In this document: positions 1 through 35,813 of the stretch, piece after piece | Layout: each line of letters begins with the position of its first letter | How positions within the stretch are numbered: the stretch's first letter is position 1 | Source: Gadus chalcogrammus | Lineage: Eukaryota; Chordata; Actinopteri; Gadiformes; Gadidae | NCBI RefSeq assembly: GCF_026213295.1 | Contig: NC_079426.1 | Location: 23,412,423-23,476,422 of the forward strand | DNA: 64,000 bases | Direction of reading: 5' to 3' | Notes under the pieces: model-generated | What the model was told of the DNA's origin: nothing | What the model saw: only the letters and a program-made list of their open reading frames with translations | Databases searched by the model: none | Program-made: the position numbers and the translations under genes

Positions 1-290
1 GCAATCAACATTCCGGCTCATTTGTTTCCAAGAGTCGGATTGCCCAGACACAGTATGGCATTAAGGGGAACTCCTCATTGACCATTTTTCCTTCATAATT
101 AACTCTTGTCATATTTATATTTCTTCTGTTAATGTTCTTGACTACAAATGTTTAATTTCCCCAGAATTCCAAATATTTTTCAGGTATATGCTTTGAAGAA
201 ACCCCTTAATTAATTTGAGAAATGCTTTGAGTTTTCTGGATGTTGTGTGCTTATCAATAGACATTTTGACCATGTGAATGAGGCTGCAGT
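1..290. repeat. Dispersed repeat, left copy
   Basis: This stretch matches 34560-34985 in the opposite orientation. Shared blocks include the words around 'actacaaatgtttaatttcc' (140-160) and 'gtgcttatcaatagacattt' (248-267). The right copy also carries a tRNA-like SINE head that is absent here. Family unknown. It lies in or beyond the 3' part of the Piezo gene and has no open frame worth calling. Confidence 0.6.
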
Positions 291-744
291 GGAACATCTT
301 TCGTTATATTTTTATATCTTCCATTAGTGTGTTCTTGACTTTTAATTTAGCTTGGGCCCTGTTAATCACCGCTTGCGGTTATATTTTTTCGTATGTTTTT
401 CTGTGTATGCTATGTGTGGCTGTAGGGCAGACTAATGCTGCCTGTCTTGGCCAGGACACTGGAAGAGATGTTTAATCTCGATGATTATTATTTTCAACTA
501 ACCAATGGTAGTTGCATTGCATTTTAAATGTCAATGCACTTTTCAGCCCTGAATAACAATAAAAGCTATTTAATAATTGATTTGCATGCATAGTATACTA
601 CACTTTCCATTGAACAATTACCTGTTACCATAAATTGACTAATTTTATAATGTCATCAAATTCTCACACACTAGCTCTGCTTTCAGACACACGTGTAAGT
701 CCTGATATTCTCCTGATTGGCCGTATGTGTGAACAACATATACT
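291..744. other. Non-coding stretch, nothing recognised
   Basis: AT-rich sequence with short frames only. It is probably intron of the minus-strand Piezo gene, because the exon ending at 1492 is not the last one. No repeat or splice-supported exon was seen. Confidence 0.5.
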
Positions 745-847
<103 letters not shown>

Positions 848-1491
848 ACACACACACACACTTTGCTCATCTTAAAGTCTATCCACATGCTTTGAGGTGA
901 GACAAAATGGAAAGCAAGCTAGAGAATGATGAAAGAGAACAAGAAATGGATGTATAGGAAGGAGAGAGGGAGAGATAAATGAAGTAGGAGAGACAGAGAG
1001 TTACAGATACATGTGAAATGTGAAAGCACTCAAGAGATCTGGTGATGATGATGTGTTATTGGTTGAAGAGGCTTGGACTCCACGTATACACAACCAGGGG
1101 TCCTACTTTACACTTCAGCACTCCTGTGTTCAACATGCCTATCAAGCTACTAGCACAGTTAGCTGCGTCCGTAGGAGAGGCTGTGAACTACAAACGATCT
1201 TGCAGAGTAACAGACGTCTTACTAACGGCCCCAGCTGCTTCTCGGCCTGATATAGAACTGATTTCATACAGTTCATTGGTCAGGAGAATAGAACAGAACT
1301 ACACAATGACGCATGTGATATGTGATCAATTGTGTAATTCAATGCCTACGCCATGACTGTGGGATCTAACCATTTTATGAAGGGAAACACATAATTAAGC
1401 TGTTAAAATAACCACAGCTGGGGTAATTGTAGGGTATAAAAACAAGAGGTTGTTGCTTAACAATGTGTTGAAAAGCACAAAACAAACAAAC

Positions 1492-26002
<24,511 letters not shown>

Positions 26003-26755
26003 CTGTGGGGTGTAAAAAACAAAGTTTCTAGTCAGTAAAATAGTGTCCCACAATACCTTCTCAAATTAGATGTGATCAACTGCATGAATCAACTTCTCAC
26101 CCTCCAATTCTGATTTATGCATTGTCATTATTTATTTTGCAAACAATGGCGCTATCTAGTCATTGTTCAATTCTATAAGTCATTGACAGTAACATTTCCA
26201 TTCCAACAGGTAAAACAAAGTAATAATTATAGTAATTATCCATTTTATTTATTATGGTTTTGTAATATAATTCTCAGACCTTTTTGACTCAAAGTTCTAA
26301 CTCATACTGTTCAAATTCCAGCTGAAACAGTGGGTTCACTGGCGCTTTGAGAGGGCGTTTGGAGAGAGGGGGTTTGAAGGATTGAAAGGGTTTGAATGGT
26401 TCGAGGGGAGGGAATATCACTGCTGTTCTTGGTTCAAGAGGAATGGTGTAGCTATGCTACACCACTGGCAGGACCTTACAGCTAAGGTCCTGCCAGTGAG
26501 GAAAGTTTTGTAAATCATGAGAATTATTAAGAAGTTAATTCATTTGATGGGAAGCCCCTATTATTTTGGAGGATAGGGGCGCTGTCTCTGATGGGAGGAG
26601 ATTGGCAGCATGGTTCTTGCACCATTTTTAAAGTCAAATTTAAGCCTTTTTAAGACTTTTAAAGACCGACACATACATAAATTAAGACCCAAAAACACAT
26701 TATACACATCAACCGTAGCCGTAGTACTAGCAGTAGCAGTAGTAGAGAAAACGAT
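26003..26755. other. Presumed Piezo intron 1; exon 1 not found
   Basis: There is no start-codon exon with a donor in frame here. The stretch holds a perfect hairpin at 26463-26498 and otherwise unique-looking sequence. Exon 1 may lie beyond the TE cluster or outside the window. Confidence 0.4.
26463..26498. other. Perfect 16-bp hairpin
   Basis: cactggcaggacctta, loop cagc, taaggtcctgccagtg. The stem is GC-balanced and has no mismatch. Confidence 0.85.
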
Positions 26756-26759
26756 AGTT

Positions 26760-26975
26760 ATGTTATTATAACTCTAGTTCTATGATTGTAGGCGTAGCCG
26801 TCTAGGCTTCGCCTTATGGGCTTGTCCCGCGCGCGCGCTATATAACGCGGTGTATACCGTCGCTTATCCTCCACGCTTTTCTTTCAGCATTTGGAGGGAA
26901 CAGCAGGTGGGAAACTAGACGGCTACGCCTACAATCATAGGACTAGAGTTATAATAACATAACTATCGTTCTATT
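26760..26975. repeat. DIRS terminal inverted pair / internal complementary region
   Basis: 26760-26814 and 26923-26975 are reverse complements with few changes. The second is followed by another copy of 'cgtctaggcttcgccttatg' (26990-27009), also present at 26800-26819. The spacer holds a TATA-like 'gctatataacgcgg'. Confidence 0.8.
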
Positions 26976-27436
26976 TCATGTAGCCTACGCCGTCTAGGCT
27001 TCGCCTTATGGGCTAAGGTGAAGCTGCGAGCGGAGCCCGATCAATGTACTCCTGCTGGACCCCAGTCAAAACGACCTAAGTCACCAGAGCACATTAAGAC
27101 TCAAAAAGCCAAGGAAGTGTAAAACACAACAGCTTAACCCGGGGATTCCACCGGACGCGTTACGGCAACGTTACGGCTGCGGCACGTCTTGGCCGCAACT
27201 TTGCCCTGCTTGCATTTCCACCGGGCGCGTTACGGCAGCGCAACGCTGCCTTGCGAGCCAGCCGTATTCACGTGAGATCACGAGATCCCGCGATAATCCT
27301 AAACGTAATGTACTCACCTTCCACTCCCAAAACTACTGCAATTAAATGCCAGGCTTTGTCCTTTCTGACATTGTTCTTATAAAAAGGATGATTTGAGACC
27401 CTTTCTGTACATCCACACCGGTGGACGTGATATGGC

Positions 27437-27550
27437 GGCTTGAGCGACCAAAGCGAACAGAAAAATTTGCAGCGAAACTTTGTGAGCGTGTTGCTCACAA
27501 GGTTTCGCTGCGAATTATTCTGTTCGGTTTGGTCGCTCAAGTCGCTCATG
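27437..27550. repeat. Long imperfect hairpin
   Basis: Arms of about 52 bp, 'cttgagcgaccaaagcgaac' ... and '...gttcggtttggtcgctcaag', separated by a very short loop around 27491-27496. The same 'gagcgaccaaagcg' word occurs at 15930 and 28730. Confidence 0.8.
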
Positions 27551-27924
27551 ACGTACAATTCAATTATGCAGACGCATTTAAAGGAGCCGTATGCGTTTAG
27601 TAGGCCCTACAGACCGCCATATCAAATAGTGAACTCTCCCATACACCTTGGCCATATTGCCGAGACGGTTTTGCTTGTTCGATAAAGTGCTTCGACAACA
27701 AGTGGGACAGTGATTCCCCCCAATATAAAAAAAATCCTAAAATGTAGGCTAATTACAACCGAGAACAAAAAACCCTGCGTGTTGTAGTAGTTAAAATATG
27801 TTTCACTGATCTGGATCTGCAAATCATGATCTGCACTCATTCGTCGCATTCAAAACAAATAGACATTGGCGCACATGGCTAATTTGCATACGTGCACAGG
27901 ACTGGTTGGCTCCGCAAGGCAAAT

Positions 27925-28800
27925 AATGGAACATATCTATCTATCTAGGCTTTTCTGTCTATCTATCTATCAACGCGTGTCTAGTTTTAATGTGATGTAT
28001 TGTGTGTATGTCCAGTCAGACTTGTTCTGTGTGGTCTTGTAGGCTACTGTCCTGTGTGGGCCGAACCACCTAAATGGATTCCCGACGATTTGTGTCGTTT
28101 GGTATTAATAAAGACTTGACTAGGCTATCTATCTATCTAGACTATTTAATTAACAATTATTCACCTCAGGCTCTGTGAATAGTGGGGAATAGAGGGATAA
28201 AAGACAAGAGATATATCCCTTGTCATTTATCCCTCGTCTTGTCGATTAGTTTGTTTATGTGACGATTTCAAAAACTTTTTTGGTTTTGTTTAAAGCATGC
28301 TACACGCGATTGGTTGGTTAGATTGGTGGCATGGAGAGCTAATTAAAATGATTCCCGCTTAAATACGAACGTTCTAGATGTAGCCTATAAATACTCCCGC
28401 TTATCATCACTTGATATCCAAACCACTATGGCGTTTCGATCTCTGAACTGAAAAAGGGTGGGTTCGTACAACACCGGGTGCCCAGTTACAGCCGCGATTA
28501 ATACTTCAGCCGACATTTTGTTCAGTGAGTGAATAAAGGTAGGTAGGAACCAAAGTGCCTGCCGATGTTCCCTGGGATCCACGCAAGCGAAGAGCGTCTA
28601 CATTCCGATTGGCTGTCAGTGTTTGGCCGCTGAAGCGAATAATAGTCATTTGCATAAAGTTAAAAAGTTTTCAACTTCTTTTTGACGCTCTGGTCGCTCA
28701 ACTTTGGCCGCTGGTAGCGTTGGTCGCTTTGGTCGCTCTTGCCCATAGAAAGTGAATGACTTCCGGCGATTTGGTCGCTCAATTCGCTTCTGGTGTGGAC
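27925..28800 (-). mobile_element. Older repeat, second copy (inverted relative to 15.9-22.7 kb)
   Basis: It matches, on the minus strand, the interrupted repeat at 15875-22745. It lacks the hAT, TTAA fold-back and TAA MITE insertions, so it acts as the empty-site reference for all three. Confidence 0.7.
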
Positions 28801-29582
28801 GTACAGTTTGATTGATTGACTGCTGACCTGGTGCCACCGGTCATGACGTAATAATGTTGGTGTTTTATTTATTGTGTTTTATTTTGAAAATTGACCGGAT
28901 GCTCTATGGCTTTTACTTTTTCACTTCCTGGCCTGCTCGATCTGCTCTGTTGAAATTGATGCGGTTCAGCAACGGCTTGCGGCAAAAATAGGAATGCTAC
29001 GGAATGATAGCGCTGCGGCACGGCGAGCTGCTCCTGAGACGCTGCTGAGACGTTCCGCAGCCGCGCCCGGTGGAAATGGTCTCATTGATTAGAGTGGAAC
29101 CTATCTGCTGCGGTGACCGCGGCCAAGACGTGCCGCAGCCGTAACGTTGCCGTAACGCGTTCGGTGGAATCAGGCCGTAATAAAAAACTAATTCCTCCTA
29201 GATCAAGCAAGGCAATGATCAAGGTAGAAAAAAGTGAGTCTGTAAAGACTCCGGCTCTAATCCGTGCTTCATGGAACCCATGAAAAGGAAAAGAAAAACC
29301 AGAGCAACATGGTTTCCATTAGGTCCGCTGCCACCGGGGGCGGAGCTACGGAATCCGGCTCTCCAATAATGGGACTCTCTCGGCCGTTTCTTATTTGAAG
29401 AAAACGGCGGGAGTGCCACACTGGTAAACAAAACCACCAGACAATTGGCGAGCCAATAGAAAAACCCCTAGCCTGTTTTTCATTTGAAAAAAGCTGGGAG
29501 AGTAAGACTGGTAATCAAGTCCAACTCGCCAGCCGGCGAGAGGAAATCCAACCACGCCGCTTTAAAGAACATGTCTATATTC

Positions 29583-30171
29583 TTAAGCCGTAAAAGGGGT
29601 CCCGGACTCCAGCACAGAGTTGCCGAGTGAGCCCCTGGACATGTCTAACATGTAAAAACGGACAAAGGGGCCGGGGGAAGACCAAGACGCAGCCGCGCAG
29701 ATGTCTTCCACCGAAACGCCCTTGAGTAGAGCCGTTGAAGCGGCCACGCTCCGTGTGGAGTGAGCTTTAACGCCCAACGGTGGCGCCAAGCCCTGCCGAG
29801 AGTAGGCTAAGCAAACACCCTCACATACCCAGCGAGAAAACCGCTGCTTAGAGAGAGCGCGGCTCCTGCTAGCGTCGCTATAACACACAAACAACTTGTT
29901 TGGAGCGGAACGCGGCCGAGCGATTCACGTACATAGCCAACGCCCGAACCGGGCACAGGAGATGCACCTCCGCCTCCGCCTCACTAGAATGAGGCGGGGG
30001 GTGAAAAGCCTTAAGCACAATATCCCTCGACCGAAAATAACTATTAATGTTCTTCGGGAGGAACGCAGGATTAGGTCTGAGCAACGCGAAGGAGCTGTCC
30101 TCGTTTCGCAACAAGCAACTCGGGCTGACAGAAAGAGCGGTTAGCTCACCGGCCCGGTGAGCTAACCGCAC
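29583..30171 (-). pseudogene. DIRS tyrosine recombinase (two frames)
   Basis: Frame one (30171-29878) begins at LAHRAGELTALSV, placing the first catalytic Arg. Frame two (29894-29583) has KAHSTRSVAASTALLKGVS (His-x-x-Arg) and VRFYMLD with the candidate tyrosine nucleophile. The frames join at about 29885 with a stop between, so one indel broke the gene. YR recombinases integrate circular DIRS DNA without a target duplication. Confidence 0.8.
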
Positions 30172-30242
30172 GGTGAGCTAAGGCGCACGAGCACTCTGAA
30201 TAGTGTTGATAACCGTCTCAGGCAAACCTTTGCCCTGCAGGA

Positions 30243-31382
30243 TCAACCTCTCAGGAGCCAAACCAACAGCCGTCCCGAGACATCGGGCGGGTGGTGCACT
30301 GTCCCGTGGGCCTGTGAAAGCGCATCCGGCCTGAACGGTACTGGCCAAGGCGCCGACCGCAAGAGCGCGGCCAGCTCTGGAAACCACAAAGCTGAACGGT
30401 TCTCCGGGGCCACTGATATCAGGGACAGTCTCTCCTGTCTGACCCGTTCCAGAAGAGGAAGGATCAGCTGGAGCGGGGGAAACGCATACAAGAGAGCCCG
30501 CGGCCAAGGTGTGTGTGCCAACGCATCTACCCCCAACGGGGGAAGATCCCGAGGGCTGAGGGAGAACCACCACCTGCAGTGCGTGTTCCCCCTGGACGCG
30601 AAGAGGTCCACCTGCGCTGTCCCGAACCTCTGCCAGATCAGTCTGACAATGTCGGGATATAACCGCCACTCGTCTCGGCGGGGACCGCCTCGAGACATGA
30701 GGTCCGCCCCAAAGTTCTGGGCGCCCGCGATATGCAGGGCTCTCAGACTGAGGATATACTGATGAGCCCAAAGCCAGAGCTCGACCGCCTTTCGGTGGAG
30801 AGCAGGGGAGCGGACTCCCCCCTGTCTGTTGATGTACGCCGCCGCCGACACGCTGTCTGTCCTGATCAGAACGTGGCGGCCGTGCACCAGGTGAAAGAAA
30901 TGCAACAGCACTTTCCTCACAGCGTCGAGCTCCAACACATTTATGTGTGCTGTAGGGGGCGTGCGCCACTCGTCTCCGACCGAGTGAGAGAGGCACGTTC
31001 CTCCCCAACCCGTCAACGAGGCGTCCGTGAAGACCACTAAGTAGGACGCCACCCTGCCCAGGGAAACACCCCTGAGAAGGGCGGAGGATCCTTTCCAATA
31101 TTCCAGGTCTGGCAACACCGAACAAGGAACGAGGAGCACCCTGAGCTTGTGTCGCCTGGGGTCCAACCGTTGGTGAGCAAACCACCGCTGGAGTCTGCGC
31201 ATAAAAAGCAGACCCAGGGGGACCACGGGGTGGGCAGCTGCCATCAGCCCTAACAGGCGCATGGTGGACAGTGCCGTCACGTTTCTGCGAACGTGAAAAC
31301 GGGAGAGCGCCGACAGGATGGCGTCTCGCCGAGGAGGCGAAAGCATCGCAGTCATGGTGGCTGAGTCCAGGCAAAGCCCCAA
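30243..31382 (-). pseudogene. DIRS RNase H-like and linker region (379 codons)
   Basis: It opens with SPPRRDAILSALSRFHV, then VVFTDASLTGWGGTCLSHSV (first catalytic Asp), INVLELDAVRKVLLHFFH (Glu), VLIRTDSVSAAAYINRQGG (Asp), and LWLWAHQYILSLRALHIAGA then ADLMSR. This is the RNase H domain of DIRS/Ngaro-type elements. It runs on into the region preceding the tyrosine recombinase. Confidence 0.85.
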
Positions 31383-31439
31383 GTAGACTGTCTGCCAGCT
31401 GGGGAGCGGGGAGCTCTTCTCCCAGTTGACGGCAAAACC

Positions 31440-31935
31440 CAGGAAGGTTTATCACCAACATGTTGTCCCTTCTCGCGGTCTCTTCTGAGTTGCTCAGAAT
31501 AAGCAGGTCGTCTAGGTAGAAGAGAATCCTCTTTCCCTGACGCCTGAGCGGTTCCAACGCCGTCTCCACACACTTCGAGAAGGTGCGCGGAGCCAGGGAA
31601 TAGCCGAACGGCAGACACTGGTACTCGTACGCCATCCCCATAAAGGCAAAGCGGAGAAACTTCCTGTGCGCCTGCCGAACAGGGACGTGGAAGTAAGCAT
31701 CCTTGAGATCCAGGGTTGTGAACCAATCGCCCTCTCTCACACACCGGAACAACGCTCCGACAGTGAGCATTCTGAACTTCCTCGTGGCAACGAATCTGTT
31801 GAACATGCAAAGTTCCAGAATAGGTCTCTTTTCCCCTGACTTCTTGGAAACCAGGAAGTAGCGGGAATAAAACCATAGGTGAGACTCGTAGGGGGGAACA
31901 ACAGTGATGGCCCCCTTTACCAAGAGACGTGCCAC
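31440..31935 (-). pseudogene. DIRS reverse transcriptase core
   Basis: It reads VSKKSGEKRPILELCMFNRF, FTTLDLKDAYFHVPVRQAHR and YLDDLLILSNS. The catalytic YLDD motif and LDLKDAY aspartate are intact. The frame shifts around 31440, after which the same strand continues in the RNase H frame. Confidence 0.88.
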
Positions 31936-31937
31936 CT

Positions 31938-33152
31938 CTGCTGCTAGAGCCGTGCTCGCAGCCGGGTCCCGTAGCCGGGTCCCGTAGCGTGGTCTCCACC
32001 AACCCCATAAAGGGTGGGGGACGACGCTTGAACTGTATGGGATGGCCCCATCTCAACGTGGTGTCCAACCATGATGGCAGAACGCACCGCTCTTGCCAAT
32101 ACGCATAGCAGTCGGAGAGAGGGCGAGCCGACAGCTGAGGAAGACCGTCCAGGAATAACCCGTATTCCTCTGCCCCTACCGCCTCCACACTGCATGTGAA
32201 CCAAGGGGGGCTTCCAATGAAAGGGAGGAGGCTCAGCGAGCGTAGGAGACGTACCAGAACTAGCAGCTGTAAAAACAACGCGCTGTCTAGACGTCGCGCT
32301 CGTGCCCGCTGAACAGGGAGCGAGCCGTCCGGCCGCAGCACCTGTGCGCATGTCGCGGCTTCCTCCGGGCCGTAGGCCTCCCTGTCAGCCGACAAGGAGA
32401 CCATGGCAGAGGAGAGCAGGGTGATGTTGTTGACCGCCGCCGCGGATTGAGAGGCACAAACGAACACCCTGTCCGTTAGGCCGACATTCTGCTTCTGGAG
32501 GCGGTCGGGGGGCAGCGGCTTTTCGTTAGGGAGCCATCCGGCGCCCGGACAGAGTAGCGTTGCCAGGGGAGGCTCCAGGAGAGGGATCCCGCCCGCCTGA
32601 GTATCGGCCCACCCCTCCACGTTGGTGAAATCCGTGTAGGATCTTACCGGAGCCTTCAGGGTCGAAGGGTCCTCACCTGCAGCAATAAACAAGTGCTGCA
32701 AAGGCGGGAACAAGGGGCACTGGGTAACCCGCCGGGAAAAAGATGGGGTGCGAAAGCACTCGCCCTCCATATCGTCAGATACGGGGGCGAGAGGCGGGGC
32801 CGGCATGGGAATCCTTTTGATGGCCACCGCCTCACCCATGATCTCCCGGAAGAGATCGGTCATCCGGCGCGGACCCTCGTGTTGTATGACGATGGCGGTT
32901 GTAACCCGAGAGCGGGAAAAACCGGACGCCGAGTCGCCGAAGACGTCGTCCAGGGAGGCGTCAATATGCCATCGTCGACGTCAGGGCCGGCCCTGAACAG
33001 GTCCATGGTGTCAGCCAGTTCCACCGCAGGGGAAAAGAAGCAAGCAAGCAAGAAGCACCCTCTTCAGGCAGCTCCCGGCAGGCGACACAGGAGACGGGGG
33101 CCGCCATAGCAGCCGCGGCGTGGTCGGCGCCGAGGCACCGAAAGCATGCCAA
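31938..33152 (-). pseudogene. DIRS Gag-like and RT N-terminal region
   Basis: Three frames share this region. 33152-32961 reads ACFRCLGADHAAAAMAAPV, a cysteine-bearing start typical of DIRS Gag. 32863-31944 carries the Gag-like body (LQHLFIAAGEDPSTLKAPVR...WADTQAGGIPLLEPPLATLL) and enters the RT region at GHPIQFKRRPPPFMGLVETT. Frame changes near 32900 and 31940 separate it from the rest. A short duplicated 'cgtagccgggtccc' at 31960-31985 probably caused one of them. Confidence 0.65.
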
Positions 33153-33312
33153 GTGCCCATCACCCGGTGCCAGGGAGGCGGGACAGGAGGCGCATAGGAG
33201 TCCTGAAAAGGACCTAGCTCCAGGAGCGCTCTCAGGTGGCCCTGAAAAGGGCCGTTTGTCCGCCGCCTCGCCCGAGCCGCAAAAATCTAACAGCAGCAGC
33301 TCAATTGAATGA

Positions 33313-34173
33313 TGTGTACATATATAAGCCGCACTGGACTATAAGCCGCAGGTGTTTTAATGTTTAATTACCATTAGGGCTGGCCCGAATGCCATTTTTC
33401 AGGCTCCGAATACTCGTTGGTTTTTCCGAGCGAATATTCGAATACTCGTTCCAGAAAAAAACGCCATCAAAAACAACATTAATAATCCCTATAAACTCCC
33501 TGGAACCGATTTTGACAGTATCTGCATTTTTTGTTGAAGATTTAATAGCTTTTGAACGTTAATTAGTAGGCCTAAGTAGGTTGAAGTTCCTTAGTTTTTC
33601 CCCGTGAACGCGAACAGCTGTTGTTCTGTTCCAAATCAGCTGTCCTCTGCCATCTCAGCCCTTACGGGAGCTTTTAAATTCATCCTGGAACGTGCATCTT
33701 TTCAGGGAATTTGTACAATAAATCCATAACAAATACCGAATATTGATCGTCTTACGTGTCCATATTATATCCGTTATATTGACCGGGTACTCCCAAGACG
33801 CTCACGCTCTGCAGTAAGCCAGTCACAGTTGATTGGTGCGGCGCTGTACTGCGAACGTAAACAATCAACTAAGCTAAGGTTAGCATTTCGAAAAAAAACC
33901 TCAGAATACTGATTTAAGCTTTGAATACAAATTTTCCGAACAAGTATTTGAATAATTCGGGCCAGCCCTAATTACCATATGTAAGGGTTCGTGCACAGAA
34001 GGGATTGTCGGGAAAGAGATGGCTGTCTCGCTCTCGTAATGTCTATCTTGCTCTCGATTTAGGAGGTCCCCTAGTGGCCGCTAGCTGTAAAAATCCATAG
34101 ATTAGCCGCACCGTTATATAAGCCGCAGAATCGAAAAATGGGAAAAAAGGCGTGGCTTATAGTCGGTTACGGT
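33313..34173 (-). mobile_element. 'ataagccgc' MITE, interrupted
   Basis: It ends 'ttatagtcggttacggta', the reverse of the common fish terminus TACCGTAA..GACTATAAGCC. Both sides show 'tataagccgca' words. It is split by the element at 33375-33970. Confidence 0.65.
33375..33970. mobile_element. Non-autonomous hAT element (596 bp)
   Basis: An 8-bp duplication attaccat (33367-33374, 33971-33978). Termini TAGGGCTGGCCCGAAT and ATTCGGGCCAGCCCTA are perfect inverted repeats. It is nested in the previous MITE and AT-rich inside, with 'gaatattcgaatactcg' palindromes. Confidence 0.88.
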
Positions 34174-34559
34174 AAGTACTTATAAAACTAAGTTTTTTGA
34201 CAGAAGGAAGACAGTAATTCTATCTTTAAACAAATAGGGTTATAGGACTGTGTTTCCGTTACTGCAAGCTCCTCTGTTTGAGGAACTTAAAACAAACTCT
34301 ACCTCTCTGGTAAAATCGACCTATTCGTATCCATTAGGTCAATCTGCTAGTTATCTGGAGATGAGTCAAACAAAGTGTACTCTACTCTACCTGATAGCCT
34401 AAATATCACATAGGTGCTATTTGGAGGAAGTAAGTGGGTTTCCGATCAACTCTCAACACCGACCGAGACTTGGTTAGGGCAAAGCTTCAATCTGAAGTGT
34501 GCGGGCAGTGGAGCGTACAAACATCATCATTTCTTGTTCTCGGTTCCACTAAGAACCCT

Positions 34560-34985
34560 TGACATTCTGGGGAAATTAAACATTTGTAGTCAAGAACACT
34601 AACGGAAGAAATATCAATATGACAGAGTTCATTATGAAGGAAAAATGATTAATGAGGAAGTTCCCCTTAATGCCATACTCTGTCATGGCAGTCAGATTCT
34701 TGGAAACTAATGAGCCAGAATGTTGATTGCCTGATGAATTTCAGGTGCTTTTCATTGTTGTGTTTCTTAAATGAGTGGCAATCACAGAATGTCATGTTCA
34801 GCTTGTTCATAATGTGATAATCGGGATTTGAACTCTCAACCTCAGGATCACCAGTACACAGCATAATCCCATTGAGCCACTGACATTCCTGAACTGCATA
34901 CAGCCTCATTCACATGGTGAAAATGTCAATTGATAAGCACACAACATCAAGAAAACTCCAAGCACACATTTCACAAGAGAATTAA
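34560..34985. repeat. Dispersed repeat, right copy, with SINE head
   Basis: The inverted counterpart of 1-290. It includes the tRNA-like segment described separately. Confidence 0.6.
34815..34888 (-). repeat. tRNA-derived SINE head
   Basis: On the minus strand a box A-like TGGCTCAATGGG (34868-34879) and box B-like GAGTTCAAATCCC (34823-34835) are spaced as in polymerase III promoters. There is no intact acceptor stem or CCA context, so it is a SINE head rather than a tRNA gene. Confidence 0.6.
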
Positions 34986-35588
34986 GGGTTTTCTTAAAAG
35001 AGTACAGATCTGAAAATTTGCATTGTTAATGGTATCCACCTAATGATAGCCGTATGGTAGTTATACAACAACAAATTGGTCATATAGGCAAAATGGGTTT
35101 AGACTGTGGATGTTTGGCTTTTCTATGAAATTGTGGGAAAAGTAAAACATTTTAGAGCAGAAGATAAGGGGGAAAAAGATGCATCTGATTTTAGAGGTTA
35201 ATATGATTAAAGAATTTTGAGTCCAGGTCAATCTAGTGAGGAGAAATAAGGCTTTTTAAATAGAGCCTCCTTTGGGTGCAGTACAACAACTTTGGTTTAT
35301 GGGTATTGGGGGGTATTGGTATCCACCCAATAATAGTTGTATGTTTTTTTATACAATAACAAAATGGTCATATGAGAAAAATGGGCTAACTGCTCCAACT
35401 TTATTGGCCAATTTGCGCATTGAGTAATTAGTGTGCACAGGTTAAACCAGCCATCTCCATACACACTCTGGAAGAGATCTCCTGCATGGCAGCATGCAGG
35501 AGAGTGTTGCCATCTAGGGATATGTGGTTTGACATTGCTACAATAAGCAACTACAGATCTTAAAAACACAAAGGCCAGTTTGAATAAA

Positions 35589-35813
35589 TTAGTCTTCAGC
35601 TACAATTTTAATATCTCTCATCTCTCTCAATTTCATATGCCTATGTAAGAGAATTCTCAGAGTTACCACTTCAAAGGGCCAACCAGCTTTGTTTTCAGTG
35701 GTGATATAAGGATTGAGCAGGAAAGAGATGTACACAGGTCCTGGACCATGCAAGGCTCTATATGTAAAATAAACAAGTAGCTTAAAATAAATCCTGAACT
35801 TCATGGGAAACAA
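35589..35813 (-). mobile_element. L2-type LINE ORF2 fragment
   Basis: The minus strand reads KFRIYFKLLVYFTYRALHGP then VYISFLLNPYI, close to the LPVKFRIDFKLLVLTYKALHG block near the ORF2 C-terminus of fish L2 elements. It ends at the left edge of the big palindrome. Confidence 0.6.

Larger units (their letters stand above)
27138..29177. mobile_element. TAA-flanked DNA element inserted in DIRS (2040 bp)
   Basis: TAA on both sides (27135-27137, 29178-29180). Inverted ends of about 60 bp share 'cgcgttacggcaacgttacg' and 'gctgcggcacgtcttggccg'. The target length suggests PIF/Harbinger. No transposase is recognised. Its interior carries an inverted copy of the older repeat found at 15.9-22.7 kb and a long hairpin (27437-27550). 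Confidence 0.78.
26756..33296 (-). mobile_element. DIRS-type tyrosine-recombinase retrotransposon, 5'-truncated and split
   Basis: On the minus strand it shows in order a Gag-like region, reverse transcriptase, RNase H-like region and tyrosine recombinase. The 3' end (26760-26975) has a 55-bp inverted pair ('gttatgttattataactcta' and its complement) about 120 bp apart. That is the terminal-repeat plus internal-complementary arrangement used by DIRS elements. No matching 5' terminal repeat is found near 33300, so the 5' end is missing. A 2040-bp DNA element interrupts the 3' region. Frameshifts make it non-autonomous. Confidence 0.85.

Noticed and set aside
30511..33109. Several plus-strand frames in the DIRS region
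   Set aside because: Shadows of the GC-rich minus-strand Gag/RT/RNase H coding region, with no recognisable domain.
34815..34888. A tRNA gene
   Set aside because: Box A and B are present but acceptor and anticodon stems do not close. It is a SINE head.
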